A DNA stretch of 64,000 nucleotides, taken from the NCBI RefSeq assembly GCF_036327005.1, contig NZ_JAUGZK010000005.1, forward strand, positions 62,001 through 126,000, given 5' to 3'. This document shows positions 34,596 through 44,213 of the stretch, one piece after another. The notes beneath the pieces were generated by a model, which was not told the DNA's origin, searched no databases, and worked only from the letters and a program-made list of their open reading frames with translations. The DNA comes from Alkalimonas mucilaginosa (lineage in GTDB: Bacteria; Pseudomonadota; Gammaproteobacteria; Enterobacterales; Alteromonadaceae). Position 1 is the stretch's first letter. Each line of letters begins with the position of its first letter. The translations under genes were made by a program, and so were the position numbers.

Positions 34596-36494
34596 TTGAA
34601 GGACTTAACGAATCGTACCCGCGCACAGCAGCGCGCAGACGCCAATCAGCAGCGGCTGCAGCATATGGCCGACCGATACCGACAGGCTTATACCATTCAG
34701 GGTGCCCTGTTGCGCCTGTCGGAACTGGCAAGCACTGTTGCTGATATGAAAGAATTCTATCCTGCCATTCATCAAATGGTAGCCGAACTGCTGCATGCCA
34801 AAAATTTCTACACGGTGCTGCATGATCAGGCATCGGACAGTTTTACACTCGAGTACTTCTCCGATGAAAAAGATCAGCAAGTTATTTTGCAAGTTCCCTC
34901 AGATGCCTTTGCTTCCGGCTTGACAGGCTATGTGTTTCGCACAGCACAACCTTTACTCTGCAACAAAGAGCAGTTTGAGCAGCTGATCGCCAGTGGTGCC
35001 ATTCAGGCTCAGGGCAGCATGCCAACTCACTGGATGGGCATCCCGCTGAAGCGGGAGCAACAAGTCATCGGTGTGATGGCCATTCAAAGTTATGATCCGG
35101 AGAAACAGTACACAGCTCAGGATCTTGAGGTGTTTGGTCACTTAGGCAGCCATACTGTCACTGCCATTGACCGGGTCCGCAGCCGTGAGCTGCTGGAGCA
35201 AACAGTGCGCGAGCGCACCCGGCAGCTGCAACGGACCAATCAGGAGCTACAAAAAGAAATCAAAGAGCGGATTGCAGCGGAGAAGCTGCAAAGTTCACTG
35301 TATCGGATTTCAGAGCTGTCAGCCTGCAGCAAAAACATGCAAAGCTTTTACCACGATATCCATCAGGTATTGTGTGAGCTGATGTATGCGGAAAACTGTT
35401 ACATCGCCTTGCTTGATGCCAGCGATAACACCCTAAGCTTCCCCTTTTACCGTGATCAATATACGCCTGCAGCTCCAAAGCGCCCGTTAGGTAAAGGACT
35501 TACTGAATACATTATCCGCCGTGGTGAGGCGGCACTGATTGATGGCGCTGCTGCCACTCAACTGAACCAGCAGGGAGACATTACCCGTGGCATGGTCACC
35601 TCCTTACGCACCACCCGCTACTCAACCAGCTGGTTAGGAGCCCCCCTGCTGCTGGATGATGAAGTGATTGGTGTGATTGCCCTGCAAGCTTACGATTATA
35701 AATACGATTACAGCGAACAGGAATTGAAGATCCTGCGCTTTGTATCACGCCATATTGCCGTTGCCATTCAACGCAAGCTGGCAACTGAACAACAGCGCAA
35801 ACATCAGGAAGATCTGGAACGCAAGGTGTTTGAACGCACCCGGGAGTTACGCCAGACTAATCTGTTCTTACGTCTGCAGGTTGAAGAACGCAAAAAAATC
35901 GAAGAGAAGCTGTTTCACGAAGCCAATCACGATGCCCTGACCGGTTTGGCAAATCGTCCGCGCTTTCTCCAGTTGCTGCAGCAACAGTTCAGGCAACGTA
36001 AACGACAAAGCGATGGCAGACTGGCGCTGCTTTTTATCGATCTCGACCGCTTTAAAGCCATCAATGATAGTCTTGGCCATGCCTGTGGTGATCATTACCT
36101 GATTGAAACCAGCCACCGCTTACAACAAGCAGTGCGTGAGCATGATGTAGTCGCACGCCTCGGTGGCGATGAGTTTGTGGTGATGCTGACGGATATTCAA
36201 CAGCAACTGGATGTTGAGGAGGTTGCCGATCGTATTATTGAGTCGGTCAGGCAACCGGTGCTTATTGAACAACAGCAGGTTTTATCCGGTGCCAGCATTG
36301 GCATTGCGTTGTACCACACAGATTACCAGGATGCCGATGAAATGCTGCGTGATGCCGATGCGGCCATGTATCAGGCAAAATCACTTGGCAGCAATCGTTT
36401 TGTGATTTTTACCGCAGAGATGCTGGAGGTGAATGCCCCAAAGCCTGATGCCGGCAGCAAGATGCAAAGCTGTCGGGAAGTACAGGCCGGTTAA
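34596..36494 (+). CDS. GAF-GAF-GGDEF diguanylate cyclase
   Basis: A soluble 632-residue protein with two related GAF domains (about residues 35-200 and 225-390), each followed by a coiled coil (RERTRQLQRTNQELQKEI and FERTRELRQTNLFLRLQVEE), and a C-terminal GGDEF domain. GGDEF is intact and REHD five residues before it is an I-site. The tandem GAF halves look like an internal duplication. The start is TTG 34596 after AGAGACGAAG; an in-frame ATG at 34665 would drop 23 residues. It should make c-di-GMP under a cytoplasmic signal. Confidence 0.87.
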   Translation: MKDLTNRTRAQQRADANQQRLQHMADRYRQAYTIQGALLRLSELASTVADMKEFYPAIHQMVAELLHAKNFYTVLHDQASDSFTLEYFSDEKDQQVILQVPSDAFASGLTGYVFRTAQPLLCNKEQFEQLIASGAIQAQGSMPTHWMGIPLKREQQVIGVMAIQSYDPEKQYTAQDLEVFGHLGSHTVTAIDRVRSRELLEQTVRERTRQLQRTNQELQKEIKERIAAEKLQSSLYRISELSACSKNMQSFYHDIHQVLCELMYAENCYIALLDASDNTLSFPFYRDQYTPAAPKRPLGKGLTEYIIRRGEAALIDGAAATQLNQQGDITRGMVTSLRTTRYSTSWLGAPLLLDDEVIGVIALQAYDYKYDYSEQELKILRFVSRHIAVAIQRKLATEQQRKHQEDLERKVFERTRELRQTNLFLRLQVEERKKIEEKLFHEANHDALTGLANRPRFLQLLQQQFRQRKRQSDGRLALLFIDLDRFKAINDSLGHACGDHYLIETSHRLQQAVREHDVVARLGGDEFVVMLTDIQQQLDVEEVADRIIESVRQPVLIEQQQVLSGASIGIALYHTDYQDADEMLRDADAAMYQAKSLGSNRFVIFTAEMLEVNAPKPDAGSKMQSCREVQAG

Positions 36495-38509
36495 TCCGGC
36501 TTTTTTAACAATTGCCGCAAGCGATCAATATTGGCTTTACCTGTCTCCTGCCGTTGCTCTGCCGTTTTTGGGGCTGCGCTGTGTTGCCAGTCCAGATCGT
36601 CTTGTGGCAACTCATACAAAAAACGACTTGGTTCAGGCCGGATCACCTCACCGTACTGACGACGCTCTTTGGCATAGGTAAAAAACAGCTCACGCTGTGC
36701 CCGTGTCACACCAACGTACGCCAATCGGCGCTCTTCTTCAATGTTGTCTTCATCAATGCTGCCCTGGTGCGGCAAAATGCCTTCTTCCATACCCACCATA
36801 AACACATAGGGAAATTCCAGCCCTTTTGAAGCATGCAAGGTGAGCAACTGCACCTGATCCGACTGCTCATCCTGTTCCTGACGCTCCATCATATCGCGTA
36901 AGGTTAAACGGGTGACGACTTCCGGCAGAGTCATGGGCTCATCGTCCTCTTTGCCTTCCAGCATTTCGACAATCCAGCGAAATAACTCATTGACGTTTTT
37001 CATCGCCATTTCAGCGGCTTTTGGGCTATTGCTGGTTTCGAACAGCCAGGCTTCATACTGACTCTGCCGGATCAAGTCACGGATTGCATCGGCAGGCTCA
37101 GAGCGCTTGACTTGCTCCGTTAGTGCCAGGATCCAATTGGCAAATCCCTGCACAGCCTGATAACCACGGGCGGGCAAACGGTGCGCCAACTCCGGTGCAA
37201 AACAACTGCTGAACAAACTGCTGTGCTGTTCATGTGCCAAAGTGCCCAGCTTTTCCAGAGTAGCGGCCCCTATTTCCCGCCGTGGAACATTGATAATTCG
37301 CAATAACGCATTGTCATCATCCTGATTGACTAGTAAACGCAGGTAGGCCATCACATCCTTAATTTCTGCTCGGGAAAAGAACGAGGTACCCCCGGAGATC
37401 CGGTAGGGGATGCGGTTGCTCATCAGCGCCTTTTCAAAAATACGTGCCTGGTGATTGCTGCGATACAATAATGCGTAATCTTTGTAGTGCGTTCGATTAC
37501 TGAAACGGTGCGAAATAATTTCCGCCACCACTTTCTCTGCCTCATCCTCTTCGTGCTTGCAGGGCAATACCTTCAGTGGCATGCCATACCCGATATCACT
37601 GAACAGCTGCTTTTCAAACACATGCGGATTGTTGGCAATCAGTATATTGGCCGCTTTCAAAATCCGCTCAGACGAGCGGTAATTTTGCTCCAGCTTGATC
37701 AGCTTAAGATTAGGGAAATCCTGCTGCAATAACGCCAGATTTTGCGGTTTGGCACCACGCCAGGAGTAGATCGACTGATCATCGTCACCTACCACAGTAA
37801 AACGCTGACGCTCACCAACCAGTAACTTTACCAACTGATATTGGCTGGTATTAGTATCCTGATATTCGTCTACCAGTAAATAGCGGATCTTTTGCTGCCA
37901 GCGCGTTCTTACCTCGGGCTGATGCTGCAGCAGCAAGGTTGGCAATAAAATTAAATCATCAAAATCAAAGGCATTATATGCCTTTAGTAATTGGGTGTAC
38001 CGCAAGTAGTACTGGGCCTGCAGCTGCTCTTCCGGTTGCTGCGCCTGCTTCAGTGCCAGTTCCGGCAGCATCAGATCATTCTTCCAGTTGGATATTTTGC
38101 TTTGCAACTGCTTCAGTAAGTCTTTGTCACCCAGATAGTCTGCTTCAGTCAATTCTTTTAACAGTGCCATCGAATCCTGATCATCGAACAAACTAAAGCT
38201 GGCTTTGTAGCCAAGCGCCCGATATTCCTTTTTCAAAATGCCCAGACCCAGAGTATGAAAAGTCGAGATGGTTAAACCGCGGCAGGCCGGCTTAGGCAGT
38301 TGCAAACTAATACGCTCTTTCATCTCCCGGGCGGCTTTATTGGTAAAGGTCACGGCAGCAATATGGCGGGCAGGCAACTGGCACTGCTCAATCAAATAAG
38401 CAATTTTATTGATAATTACCCTGGTTTTACCGCTGCCAGCCCCCGCCAATACCAGGCAGGGTCCGGAGATGTAATGCACAGCTTCATTCTGTTGCGGATT
38501 TAATTTCAT
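36491..38509 (-). CDS. rep: Rep, ATP-dependent 3'-5' DNA helicase
   Basis: A 672-residue superfamily 1 helicase nearly the same length as E. coli Rep. Motif I is GPCLVLAGAGSGKTRVI, motif II DEYQDTN, motif III VVGDDDQSIYSWRGA, and motif VI VGVTRAQREL. LDDQD-type segments (FSLFDDQDSMALLKEL) and the shorter C-terminus separate it from UvrD. Rep helps forks move through bound proteins. It is divergent from ubiK. Confidence 0.96.
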   Translation of the reverse strand: MKLNPQQNEAVHYISGPCLVLAGAGSGKTRVIINKIAYLIEQCQLPARHIAAVTFTNKAAREMKERISLQLPKPACRGLTISTFHTLGLGILKKEYRALGYKASFSLFDDQDSMALLKELTEADYLGDKDLLKQLQSKISNWKNDLMLPELALKQAQQPEEQLQAQYYLRYTQLLKAYNAFDFDDLILLPTLLLQHQPEVRTRWQQKIRYLLVDEYQDTNTSQYQLVKLLVGERQRFTVVGDDDQSIYSWRGAKPQNLALLQQDFPNLKLIKLEQNYRSSERILKAANILIANNPHVFEKQLFSDIGYGMPLKVLPCKHEEDEAEKVVAEIISHRFSNRTHYKDYALLYRSNHQARIFEKALMSNRIPYRISGGTSFFSRAEIKDVMAYLRLLVNQDDDNALLRIINVPRREIGAATLEKLGTLAHEQHSSLFSSCFAPELAHRLPARGYQAVQGFANWILALTEQVKRSEPADAIRDLIRQSQYEAWLFETSNSPKAAEMAMKNVNELFRWIVEMLEGKEDDEPMTLPEVVTRLTLRDMMERQEQDEQSDQVQLLTLHASKGLEFPYVFMVGMEEGILPHQGSIDEDNIEEERRLAYVGVTRAQRELFFTYAKERRQYGEVIRPEPSRFLYELPQDDLDWQHSAAPKTAEQRQETGKANIDRLRQLLKKPD

Positions 38510-38634
38510 TGCGAACTGGCAGAGCTCATTTTACATTGTTTAGCAGGCCGGCCAGTTTACCGGAAAATCCGCTAAAAGAGCAGCGCAAGCTTTGTTATAC
38601 TCAGCCTCTGTGCAGACAAACAAAGGTTCCCATT

Positions 38635-38922
38635 ATGATCGACCCCAAAAAAATTGAAGATTTGGCCAAGCAGATTGGAGCCGTTATCCCGGCCAAAGTG
38701 CGCCAGGCTGCTGATGATATTGAAAGTAAGATCAAAATTGTGCTGCAACAAAAGTTGGCTGATCTGGATGTCATCAGCCGGGAAGAGTTTGATGTTCAAC
38801 GCCAGGTGTTAGCACGCACCCGTGAAAAAGTAGATGCCTTGGAGCAACAACTGCACGCCTTATTGGCTGCACAGCAACCACTAAAGCAACCAAGCACACC
38901 GCCCAGCTCAGATCAGGAGTAA
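38635..38922 (+). CDS. ubiK: UbiK (YqiC) ubiquinone biosynthesis accessory factor
   Basis: A 95-residue BMFP-family protein starting MIDPKKIEDLAKQIGAVIP, with an amphipathic N-terminal part and a C-terminal coiled coil (FDVQRQVLARTREKVDALEQ). UbiK assists late aerobic ubiquinone steps with UbiJ. ATG 38635 is chosen because the family begins there. The next gene starts 3 nt after the stop. Confidence 0.9.
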   Translation: MIDPKKIEDLAKQIGAVIPAKVRQAADDIESKIKIVLQQKLADLDVISREEFDVQRQVLARTREKVDALEQQLHALLAAQQPLKQPSTPPSSDQE

Positions 38923-38925
38923 AGG

Positions 38926-40209
38926 ATGACACGAAGCGCCATAGCCAGCCTGTTGCTACTGCTGTGCAGCACAGGCGCCCTGGCTGCCGATAAGCTGATA
39001 CTGGCAGGCCAACTGCTGGACGTCCAAAGCGGAGAGCTAACTGCCAGCCAGGCTATTCTGGTTCAGGATCAACGCATACAGCAAATCCTGCCCATTCGTC
39101 AGTTATCGCCTGCCCAGCGCGCCATCCCAACCCTGGATTTATCCGCTTATACCGTGTTGCCTGGTCTTATTGATATGCATGTGCATCTGACTTCCAATCC
39201 GCAGCAACATGGCTTTCGCCGGCTAAATTCTACTCCGTCACGGCAAGCTATTTTTGGTGTTGGCGCCGCCGAAGTCACGCTGCATGCTGGCTTTACCACA
39301 GTCCGCAACCTGGGCGCAGCGGGTTTTGCCGATGTAGATTTACGCAATGCCATTGATGAAGGGGAAATTACCGGGCCCAGAATGCGGGTGGCCGGCCACT
39401 CGATTTGCATGACAGGCGGTCACTGCGACAACAATTTACTGCCCCATACCTATGCCGCTACTGGCTTTGGTGTCGCCAATAGCCCGGATGAAACCCGCAA
39501 ACGGGTTCGGGAAAACATGAAATACGGCGCCAATCTCATCAAGTTCACTGCCACCGGTGGTGTGCTATCACGCAACACCGATGTGAATGCCAGCCAGTTC
39601 AGCCTGGCAGAGATGCAGGCGTTGGTGGCCGAAGCACATGACCGTGGTGCCAAAGTGGCTGCGCATGCTCATGGACTGCATGGTATGAAACGGGCCATTG
39701 AGGCTGGCGTCGACTCCATTGAGCACGCCAGCTTCTTAAACGACGAAGTATTGGCAATGGCAGCCGAACGTGGCACTTACCTGGTGATGGACATCTATGT
39801 CAGCGATTATATTTTAAGTGAAGGCGAAGCAGCGGGCATTTTGCCTGAGTCTCTGGCCAAAGAGCGACAGGTCGGCCAACTGCAACGCGAAAACTTTCGC
39901 CGCGCGGTCGCGGCCGGTGTCAATCTGGCCTATGGCACCGATGCTGGCGTTTATACCCATGGCCACAATGCTCGCCAGTTTGCCTACATGGTGGAGTGGG
40001 GTATGACCCCCTTGCAAGCCATTCAGAGTGCCACCCTGCACGCTGCCACTTTGCTGGACTGGCGCAATGAACAAGGTCAGCTGAATGTTGGCCTGTTAGA
40101 GCCCGGTGCCTATGCCGATCTGGTCGCGGTTGAAGGCAATCCCTTGCTAAACATCCGCCTGCTTGAAGCCATTCCGGTGGTGGTGAAGGGTGGGCTACAG
40201 GTCAAGTAA
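38926..40209 (+). CDS. exported metal-dependent amidohydrolase, second copy
   Basis: A 427-residue paralogue of the protein at 25088, of the same length. Signal peptide MTRSAIASLLLLLCSTGALA; metal site HVH in GLIDMHVHLT; Lys in NLIKFTATGGV; AHAHG; SIEHA; YGTDAG. Its middle region (HSICMTGGHCDNNLLPHTY) differs from the first copy, suggesting another substrate range. It lies 3 nt after ubiK and may be cotranscribed. Confidence 0.9.
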   Translation: MTRSAIASLLLLLCSTGALAADKLILAGQLLDVQSGELTASQAILVQDQRIQQILPIRQLSPAQRAIPTLDLSAYTVLPGLIDMHVHLTSNPQQHGFRRLNSTPSRQAIFGVGAAEVTLHAGFTTVRNLGAAGFADVDLRNAIDEGEITGPRMRVAGHSICMTGGHCDNNLLPHTYAATGFGVANSPDETRKRVRENMKYGANLIKFTATGGVLSRNTDVNASQFSLAEMQALVAEAHDRGAKVAAHAHGLHGMKRAIEAGVDSIEHASFLNDEVLAMAAERGTYLVMDIYVSDYILSEGEAAGILPESLAKERQVGQLQRENFRRAVAAGVNLAYGTDAGVYTHGHNARQFAYMVEWGMTPLQAIQSATLHAATLLDWRNEQGQLNVGLLEPGAYADLVAVEGNPLLNIRLLEAIPVVVKGGLQVK

Positions 40210-40244
40210 ACAGCACAAAGGCCAACACTTTTCAGTTTGTTGGC

Positions 40245-41150
40245 TTAGCCGTCTGATTGAAACAACTGTTGCTCCAGTGACTGTCCCCGGCTTAACTGCC
40301 GATAGTCAATGCCCTGCTGGTGCAACAATTGCAGCAATAGGACATCAAAATCGGCCGCCCGCTCGGCATCGTACTGCAACTCCAGCTGCAATTTGCTCAC
40401 TATCTGAAAAGACACCAGACCAGGCAATTGCTGCAGCAAAGGCAGCAAAGGTTGATAATTTTCCTGGCACAGCTGCAAGCGAAGCACTCCTGCCCCGCTG
40501 GCCTGGGCTACTTGCTGCCGAATCTGGCCCTGTTCCAGCATCAGCACAGTGCCACACAGCTGCTCCAGCTCAAACAGGTTGTGCGAACTGATTACAAAGG
40601 TACAGTCTTTACTTAACCGCTGAATGCAATCGCGCAAGGCTTTGGCATGCAGCGGATCCAGCCCGGCAGTTGGCTCATCCAGCAGCACCAGCTCTGGCTC
40701 ACCCAGCAGAGACTGGGCAATTGACAGCCGCTTGCGCATGCCGTGGCTTAGCTGAGCTACCTTGGAGCCCGCTTCTGCCGTTAAATCCACCAGCGCCAAC
40801 ACCCGCTCAGTTTCCTGCCGGGATTTTGCCACTGACATCCCTTGCAAACGCGCCAACCAATGCAACTGCCTGGCCAGACCAAAATCCGGATCAAACTGCG
40901 CATCCTGTGGCAAAGCACCTAAGCGTCCACTCAGGGCTGGACTACCCGCCTGATGCCCCAGCACCTGCACCCGGCCCTGATCGGGCTGAATGTAGCCACA
41001 AAGCACACTCAGCAAGGTGGTTTTACCGGCTCCATTGGCACCCACCAGCGCAATCGGAGCTCCAGCATGGAGCTGCAGATCCAGTTGCTGCAATACCGCC
41101 TTGTTGCCAAAATGCTTAGTCAGCCCCTGACAATCGACCAGTACTGTCAT
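40245..41150 (-). CDS. ABC transporter ATP-binding subunit
   Basis: A 301-residue ABC ATPase of the ABC-2 exporter (CcmA/Nod-like) type. Walker A is GANGAGKTT, the signature LSHGMRKRLSIAQSL, and Walker B LVLLDEPTAGLDP, followed by the switch His in ISSHNLFELEQL. The C-terminal 85 residues are a Leu/Gln-rich accessory domain. The start overlaps the permease stop (ATGA). The substrate is unknown. Confidence 0.9.
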   Translation of the reverse strand: MTVLVDCQGLTKHFGNKAVLQQLDLQLHAGAPIALVGANGAGKTTLLSVLCGYIQPDQGRVQVLGHQAGSPALSGRLGALPQDAQFDPDFGLARQLHWLARLQGMSVAKSRQETERVLALVDLTAEAGSKVAQLSHGMRKRLSIAQSLLGEPELVLLDEPTAGLDPLHAKALRDCIQRLSKDCTFVISSHNLFELEQLCGTVLMLEQGQIRQQVAQASGAGVLRLQLCQENYQPLLPLLQQLPGLVSFQIVSKLQLELQYDAERAADFDVLLLQLLHQQGIDYRQLSRGQSLEQQLFQSDG

Positions 41151-41968
41151 ATGCCCCTCCGTTGAAAGCTATACAGCGAAAGTGCCAACAACAACAGCGC
41201 TTGCCCAACCGGCAGGGCCAAGGGTGCCCAGGATTGCCAGGGCTGACTGTTCATCAGTGAAGGGATCTGAGCACCAGGCAACCAGCCAAACAGCGGCAGC
41301 ACACCGGGCCAGTAATAGGCAAGCACTCCTAACACCACTGGCAAGACACTCAGCACGACGATGGCCAGACTAACGGCAGCCCGACTGGAGTTCAGCCACA
41401 CCGACATCAGGCTCATCAAGGCAGTAAAAGGCAGCAAGCACAGCATCACAAAAACCCAGCAAAACAAGGCCGCGCTTAACAGCTCAAGGCTCAAAGCCGC
41501 CCCCTGCCAAAAAGCCAGCGCCAGGCTGGCTGCCATAGTAAGTGCCAGCAAAGTCCCCTGCACCAGCAACTGGCCAAGGAAGCGCCCCAGCAGCAAGCTA
41601 CTGCGACTGATACGCAGGCAGTACAAGCGCAAGGTACCCCGGCTGCGATCGCGGCAAATCTGTCCGGCACTAAAGAGCACGGCCGCCATCGGGCTTAACA
41701 CCAAAGCCAGTAACCAAAACAGGCTCAGTTCTGGTCGAGGCCAGAGCAATAACTGCCGCACATCGACCCAGCCTGCGACCATTTCAGCCCCTTCGATAAT
41801 GGCAGGATCCAGCATCCATTGGCTGAGCGGCATCACCAGATAGCGCAGCAACACAAACCACAGCAGACAAGATGCGGCAATGGTTAACCAGCCTCTGCGG
41901 GTTAAAAAAAGCCGTTGCCATTCGATCTGGCTAAGCAACCAGAGTTGGGACCAGGCGGGCAGATGCAT
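41147..41968 (-). CDS. ABC-2 type permease subunit
   Basis: A 273-residue membrane protein with about six helices (ASCLLWFVLLRYLV; FWLLALVLSPMAAVLFSAGQ; LLALTMAASLALAFW; ALFCWVFVMLCLLPFTALMS; ALPVGQALLLLALSLYSF among them). The cytoplasmic segment GQICRDRSRGTLRLYCLRIS is the coupling motif of ABC-2 permeases. ATG 41968 follows AAGGAGCTTGT. Partner of the ATPase immediately downstream. Confidence 0.85.
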   Translation of the reverse strand: MHLPAWSQLWLLSQIEWQRLFLTRRGWLTIAASCLLWFVLLRYLVMPLSQWMLDPAIIEGAEMVAGWVDVRQLLLWPRPELSLFWLLALVLSPMAAVLFSAGQICRDRSRGTLRLYCLRISRSSLLLGRFLGQLLVQGTLLALTMAASLALAFWQGAALSLELLSAALFCWVFVMLCLLPFTALMSLMSVWLNSSRAAVSLAIVVLSVLPVVLGVLAYYWPGVLPLFGWLPGAQIPSLMNSQPWQSWAPLALPVGQALLLLALSLYSFQRRGI

Positions 41969-42119
41969 ACAAGCTCCTTGGCAAAGAAAAGACACGATAA
42001 ATCCAGCAATATCAGTGCCAGAATAAAAATGACTAAAATTCAATACACTAGCCTGCTAGACTAAGGCTATTGAAGTCTAAAGGCGACTTTTTTCGTCAGA
42101 ATCACCATCCGGAGGTAGC

Positions 42120-43433
42120 GTGACCCCATCCCAGGAAAAAGTAGACAAGCTGTACAGCCTGATAGCCAACGAAGAAGATGCCCGTGCCTGCAAGGATATC
42201 TCGGAGCAAGCTTGTACCGAAGTGCCGCGCAATTTTTTCTTAATCTTAATCAGCCAAACCCTGACCAGCTTGGGCGATTTACTGACCAGCCCGAAAACCG
42301 TGCTAACCTGGCTGATGACCGCAGTGGGCGCGCCTGCAGCCTTAATTGCCTGGCTGGTGCCTATTCGCGAGTCGGGATCTTTGCTGCCGCAGCTGCTGAT
42401 TGGCGCCTGGGTGCGCCAGCATGCGCTGCGCAAACCCTTCTTAGTACTTGGTGCCATCATCCAGGCACTCAGCCTGTTTGGCATGGTGCTGGCGGTGCTC
42501 TGGCTGCAGGGGCTAAGCGCTGGCCTGGCGATACTCGGCTTGCTGGTGGTTTTTAGCCTGGGCCGTGGCTTGAACTCGGTGGCAATGAAAGATGTGCAGG
42601 GCAAAACCATCCCAAAGCAGCGACGCGGCCGTCTAACCGGCCTGGCCAGCACCCTGTCAGGTTTGCTGACCACAGGCGTCTCTATTTGGCTGCTGAGCAG
42701 CGCCAAAGAAGCCGGCGTGCTGATCTATGTGCTATTGCTGCTGGGGGCTGCCATGCTGTGGTTTGGCGCAGCCACCTTATTTAGCCAGATTGATGAAGAA
42801 CCCGGCGAAACCAGCGGTGGAGGCAATGCCATGCAGCAAGCCTTTGCCAACTTAGCGCTGCTGCGCGACGATGTGCTGTTTCGCCATTTTGTCATTACCC
42901 GGGCACTGCTACTCAGCTCGGCGCTGGCCACGCCCTTTCTGATTGTGCTGGCGCAGCAGCACAGCAGCTCGGGCGCTTTATTGGGGGCTTTTTTGCTGGC
43001 GAGCAGCCTGGCCAGTTTGCTCAGTTCCAGCATCTGGGGCTGGCTGGCCGATTGGTCCAGCCGTCGGGTGCTCTTGCTGGCGGCGGCACTGGCCTCAGTA
43101 TTCTGTTTTATTGCCGCCATCGCCAGTCAGCTCGATGGCGCGCTGGTGGCCAGCATCTGGTTTTACCCCCTGCTGTTTATGCTGCTGAGCATTGCGCATG
43201 CCGGAGTGCGGGTGGGGCGTAAAACCTATTTGTTGGATATGGCCGGCGGCAACAAACGTACCGATTACGTTTCGGTCAGCAATACCGTGATTGGGGCCTT
43301 GTTGCTGCTAACCGGTTTGGTCAGTGCTGTGGTGGCCAGTTGGTCGCTGTTTGCGGTGCTGGTGTTGTTCGCCGCCATGAGTGGCCTGGGGGTGCTGTTT
43401 TCCTGGCGGCTAAAAGAAGTGACTGCGTCCTGA
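42120..43433 (+). CDS. MFS transporter
   Basis: A 437-residue membrane protein with about 11-12 helices. The N-terminal 40 residues are a soluble extension (QEKVDKLYSLIANEEDARAC). Conserved cytoplasmic loops include KTIPKQRRGRLTGLAS and GWLADWSSRRVLLLAAALA, the latter like MFS motif A. It starts at GTG 42120 with a strong SD (CCGGAGGTAGC). Substrate unknown. It converges on the VC0807 gene with 3 nt between stops. Confidence 0.8.
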   Translation: MTPSQEKVDKLYSLIANEEDARACKDISEQACTEVPRNFFLILISQTLTSLGDLLTSPKTVLTWLMTAVGAPAALIAWLVPIRESGSLLPQLLIGAWVRQHALRKPFLVLGAIIQALSLFGMVLAVLWLQGLSAGLAILGLLVVFSLGRGLNSVAMKDVQGKTIPKQRRGRLTGLASTLSGLLTTGVSIWLLSSAKEAGVLIYVLLLLGAAMLWFGAATLFSQIDEEPGETSGGGNAMQQAFANLALLRDDVLFRHFVITRALLLSSALATPFLIVLAQQHSSSGALLGAFLLASSLASLLSSSIWGWLADWSSRRVLLLAAALASVFCFIAAIASQLDGALVASIWFYPLLFMLLSIAHAGVRVGRKTYLLDMAGGNKRTDYVSVSNTVIGALLLLTGLVSAVVASWSLFAVLVLFAAMSGLGVLFSWRLKEVTAS

Positions 43434-43436
43434 AAA

Positions 43437-44159
43437 TTAGCTTTCAGGCGCACCCACCAAAAACTGATCCAGCTCTTCGCCGGTCAGTTTGCCGATTTGG
43501 CTAAACAGATAAAGCACAGCGCCCATCATAATAATGGTGCAGGGAATGGCGATGACCGGAAAGCTGAGCGCGGTCATGCGGCCAATCTCAGCATTAAAGG
43601 CTTCGGTGCCAGCCGGACTAACCACGATCCACTTGGCCAGCACATAGTTAAGCACGGCCGACAGCGCAAAGGAGCTGGCCAGCAGGTAAGTGCTGATTTG
43701 GACTTTCTGCTCAAACTGCTGGGTTGCCTGTTTGGCGGCCAGGGCAGCAGCCAGCTTGTCGGTGCGGATCAGATCGTCATTCAGTAGCAGCTTGCGCACC
43801 AACGAATAGCGGGTGTTGTGGGTCAGGATCACCGCAATGCCCAGCACCGCCGGTACGGCCGCTTCTTTGATGGCAATGTAGGCCGGATCAAGCTGCAACA
43901 AGCCAATACCGCCCGTCAGCAGCACACTGATCACCCCAAGCACCGAGAAGAAATTCACTTTATCGCTTTGGACAAAATCCCAGCAGCCATAGACCACCGG
44001 AAACGCCAGTGCCACCACCAAAGCCCACATCGGCCCCAGGTGCGCATCGCCGCTGAACTTGCTTAAAATCACCACCGGAATAATGATGTTAAACACCAGG
44101 TTGCTAAAAAAGCCGCCTTTTTTGCGGGCGGGTTTGGCTGGGGTTACTGATTCACTCAT
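43437..44159 (-). CDS. VC0807-family membrane protein
   Basis: A 240-residue integral membrane protein with about six helices and conserved segments FNIIIPVVILSKFS and HNTRYSLVRKLLLND, typical of VC0807-family proteins, which are distantly like septation protein A. Function unknown. It starts at ATG 44159 (MSESVTPAKPARKKGG). Confidence 0.78.
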   Translation of the reverse strand: MSESVTPAKPARKKGGFFSNLVFNIIIPVVILSKFSGDAHLGPMWALVVALAFPVVYGCWDFVQSDKVNFFSVLGVISVLLTGGIGLLQLDPAYIAIKEAAVPAVLGIAVILTHNTRYSLVRKLLLNDDLIRTDKLAAALAAKQATQQFEQKVQISTYLLASSFALSAVLNYVLAKWIVVSPAGTEAFNAEIGRMTALSFPVIAIPCTIIMMGAVLYLFSQIGKLTGEELDQFLVGAPES

Positions 44160-44213
44160 TACTGCATGCTCAATTGTTTCAATCTGCTCAGTATACTCAA
44201 AGCTAGCGGCTTG

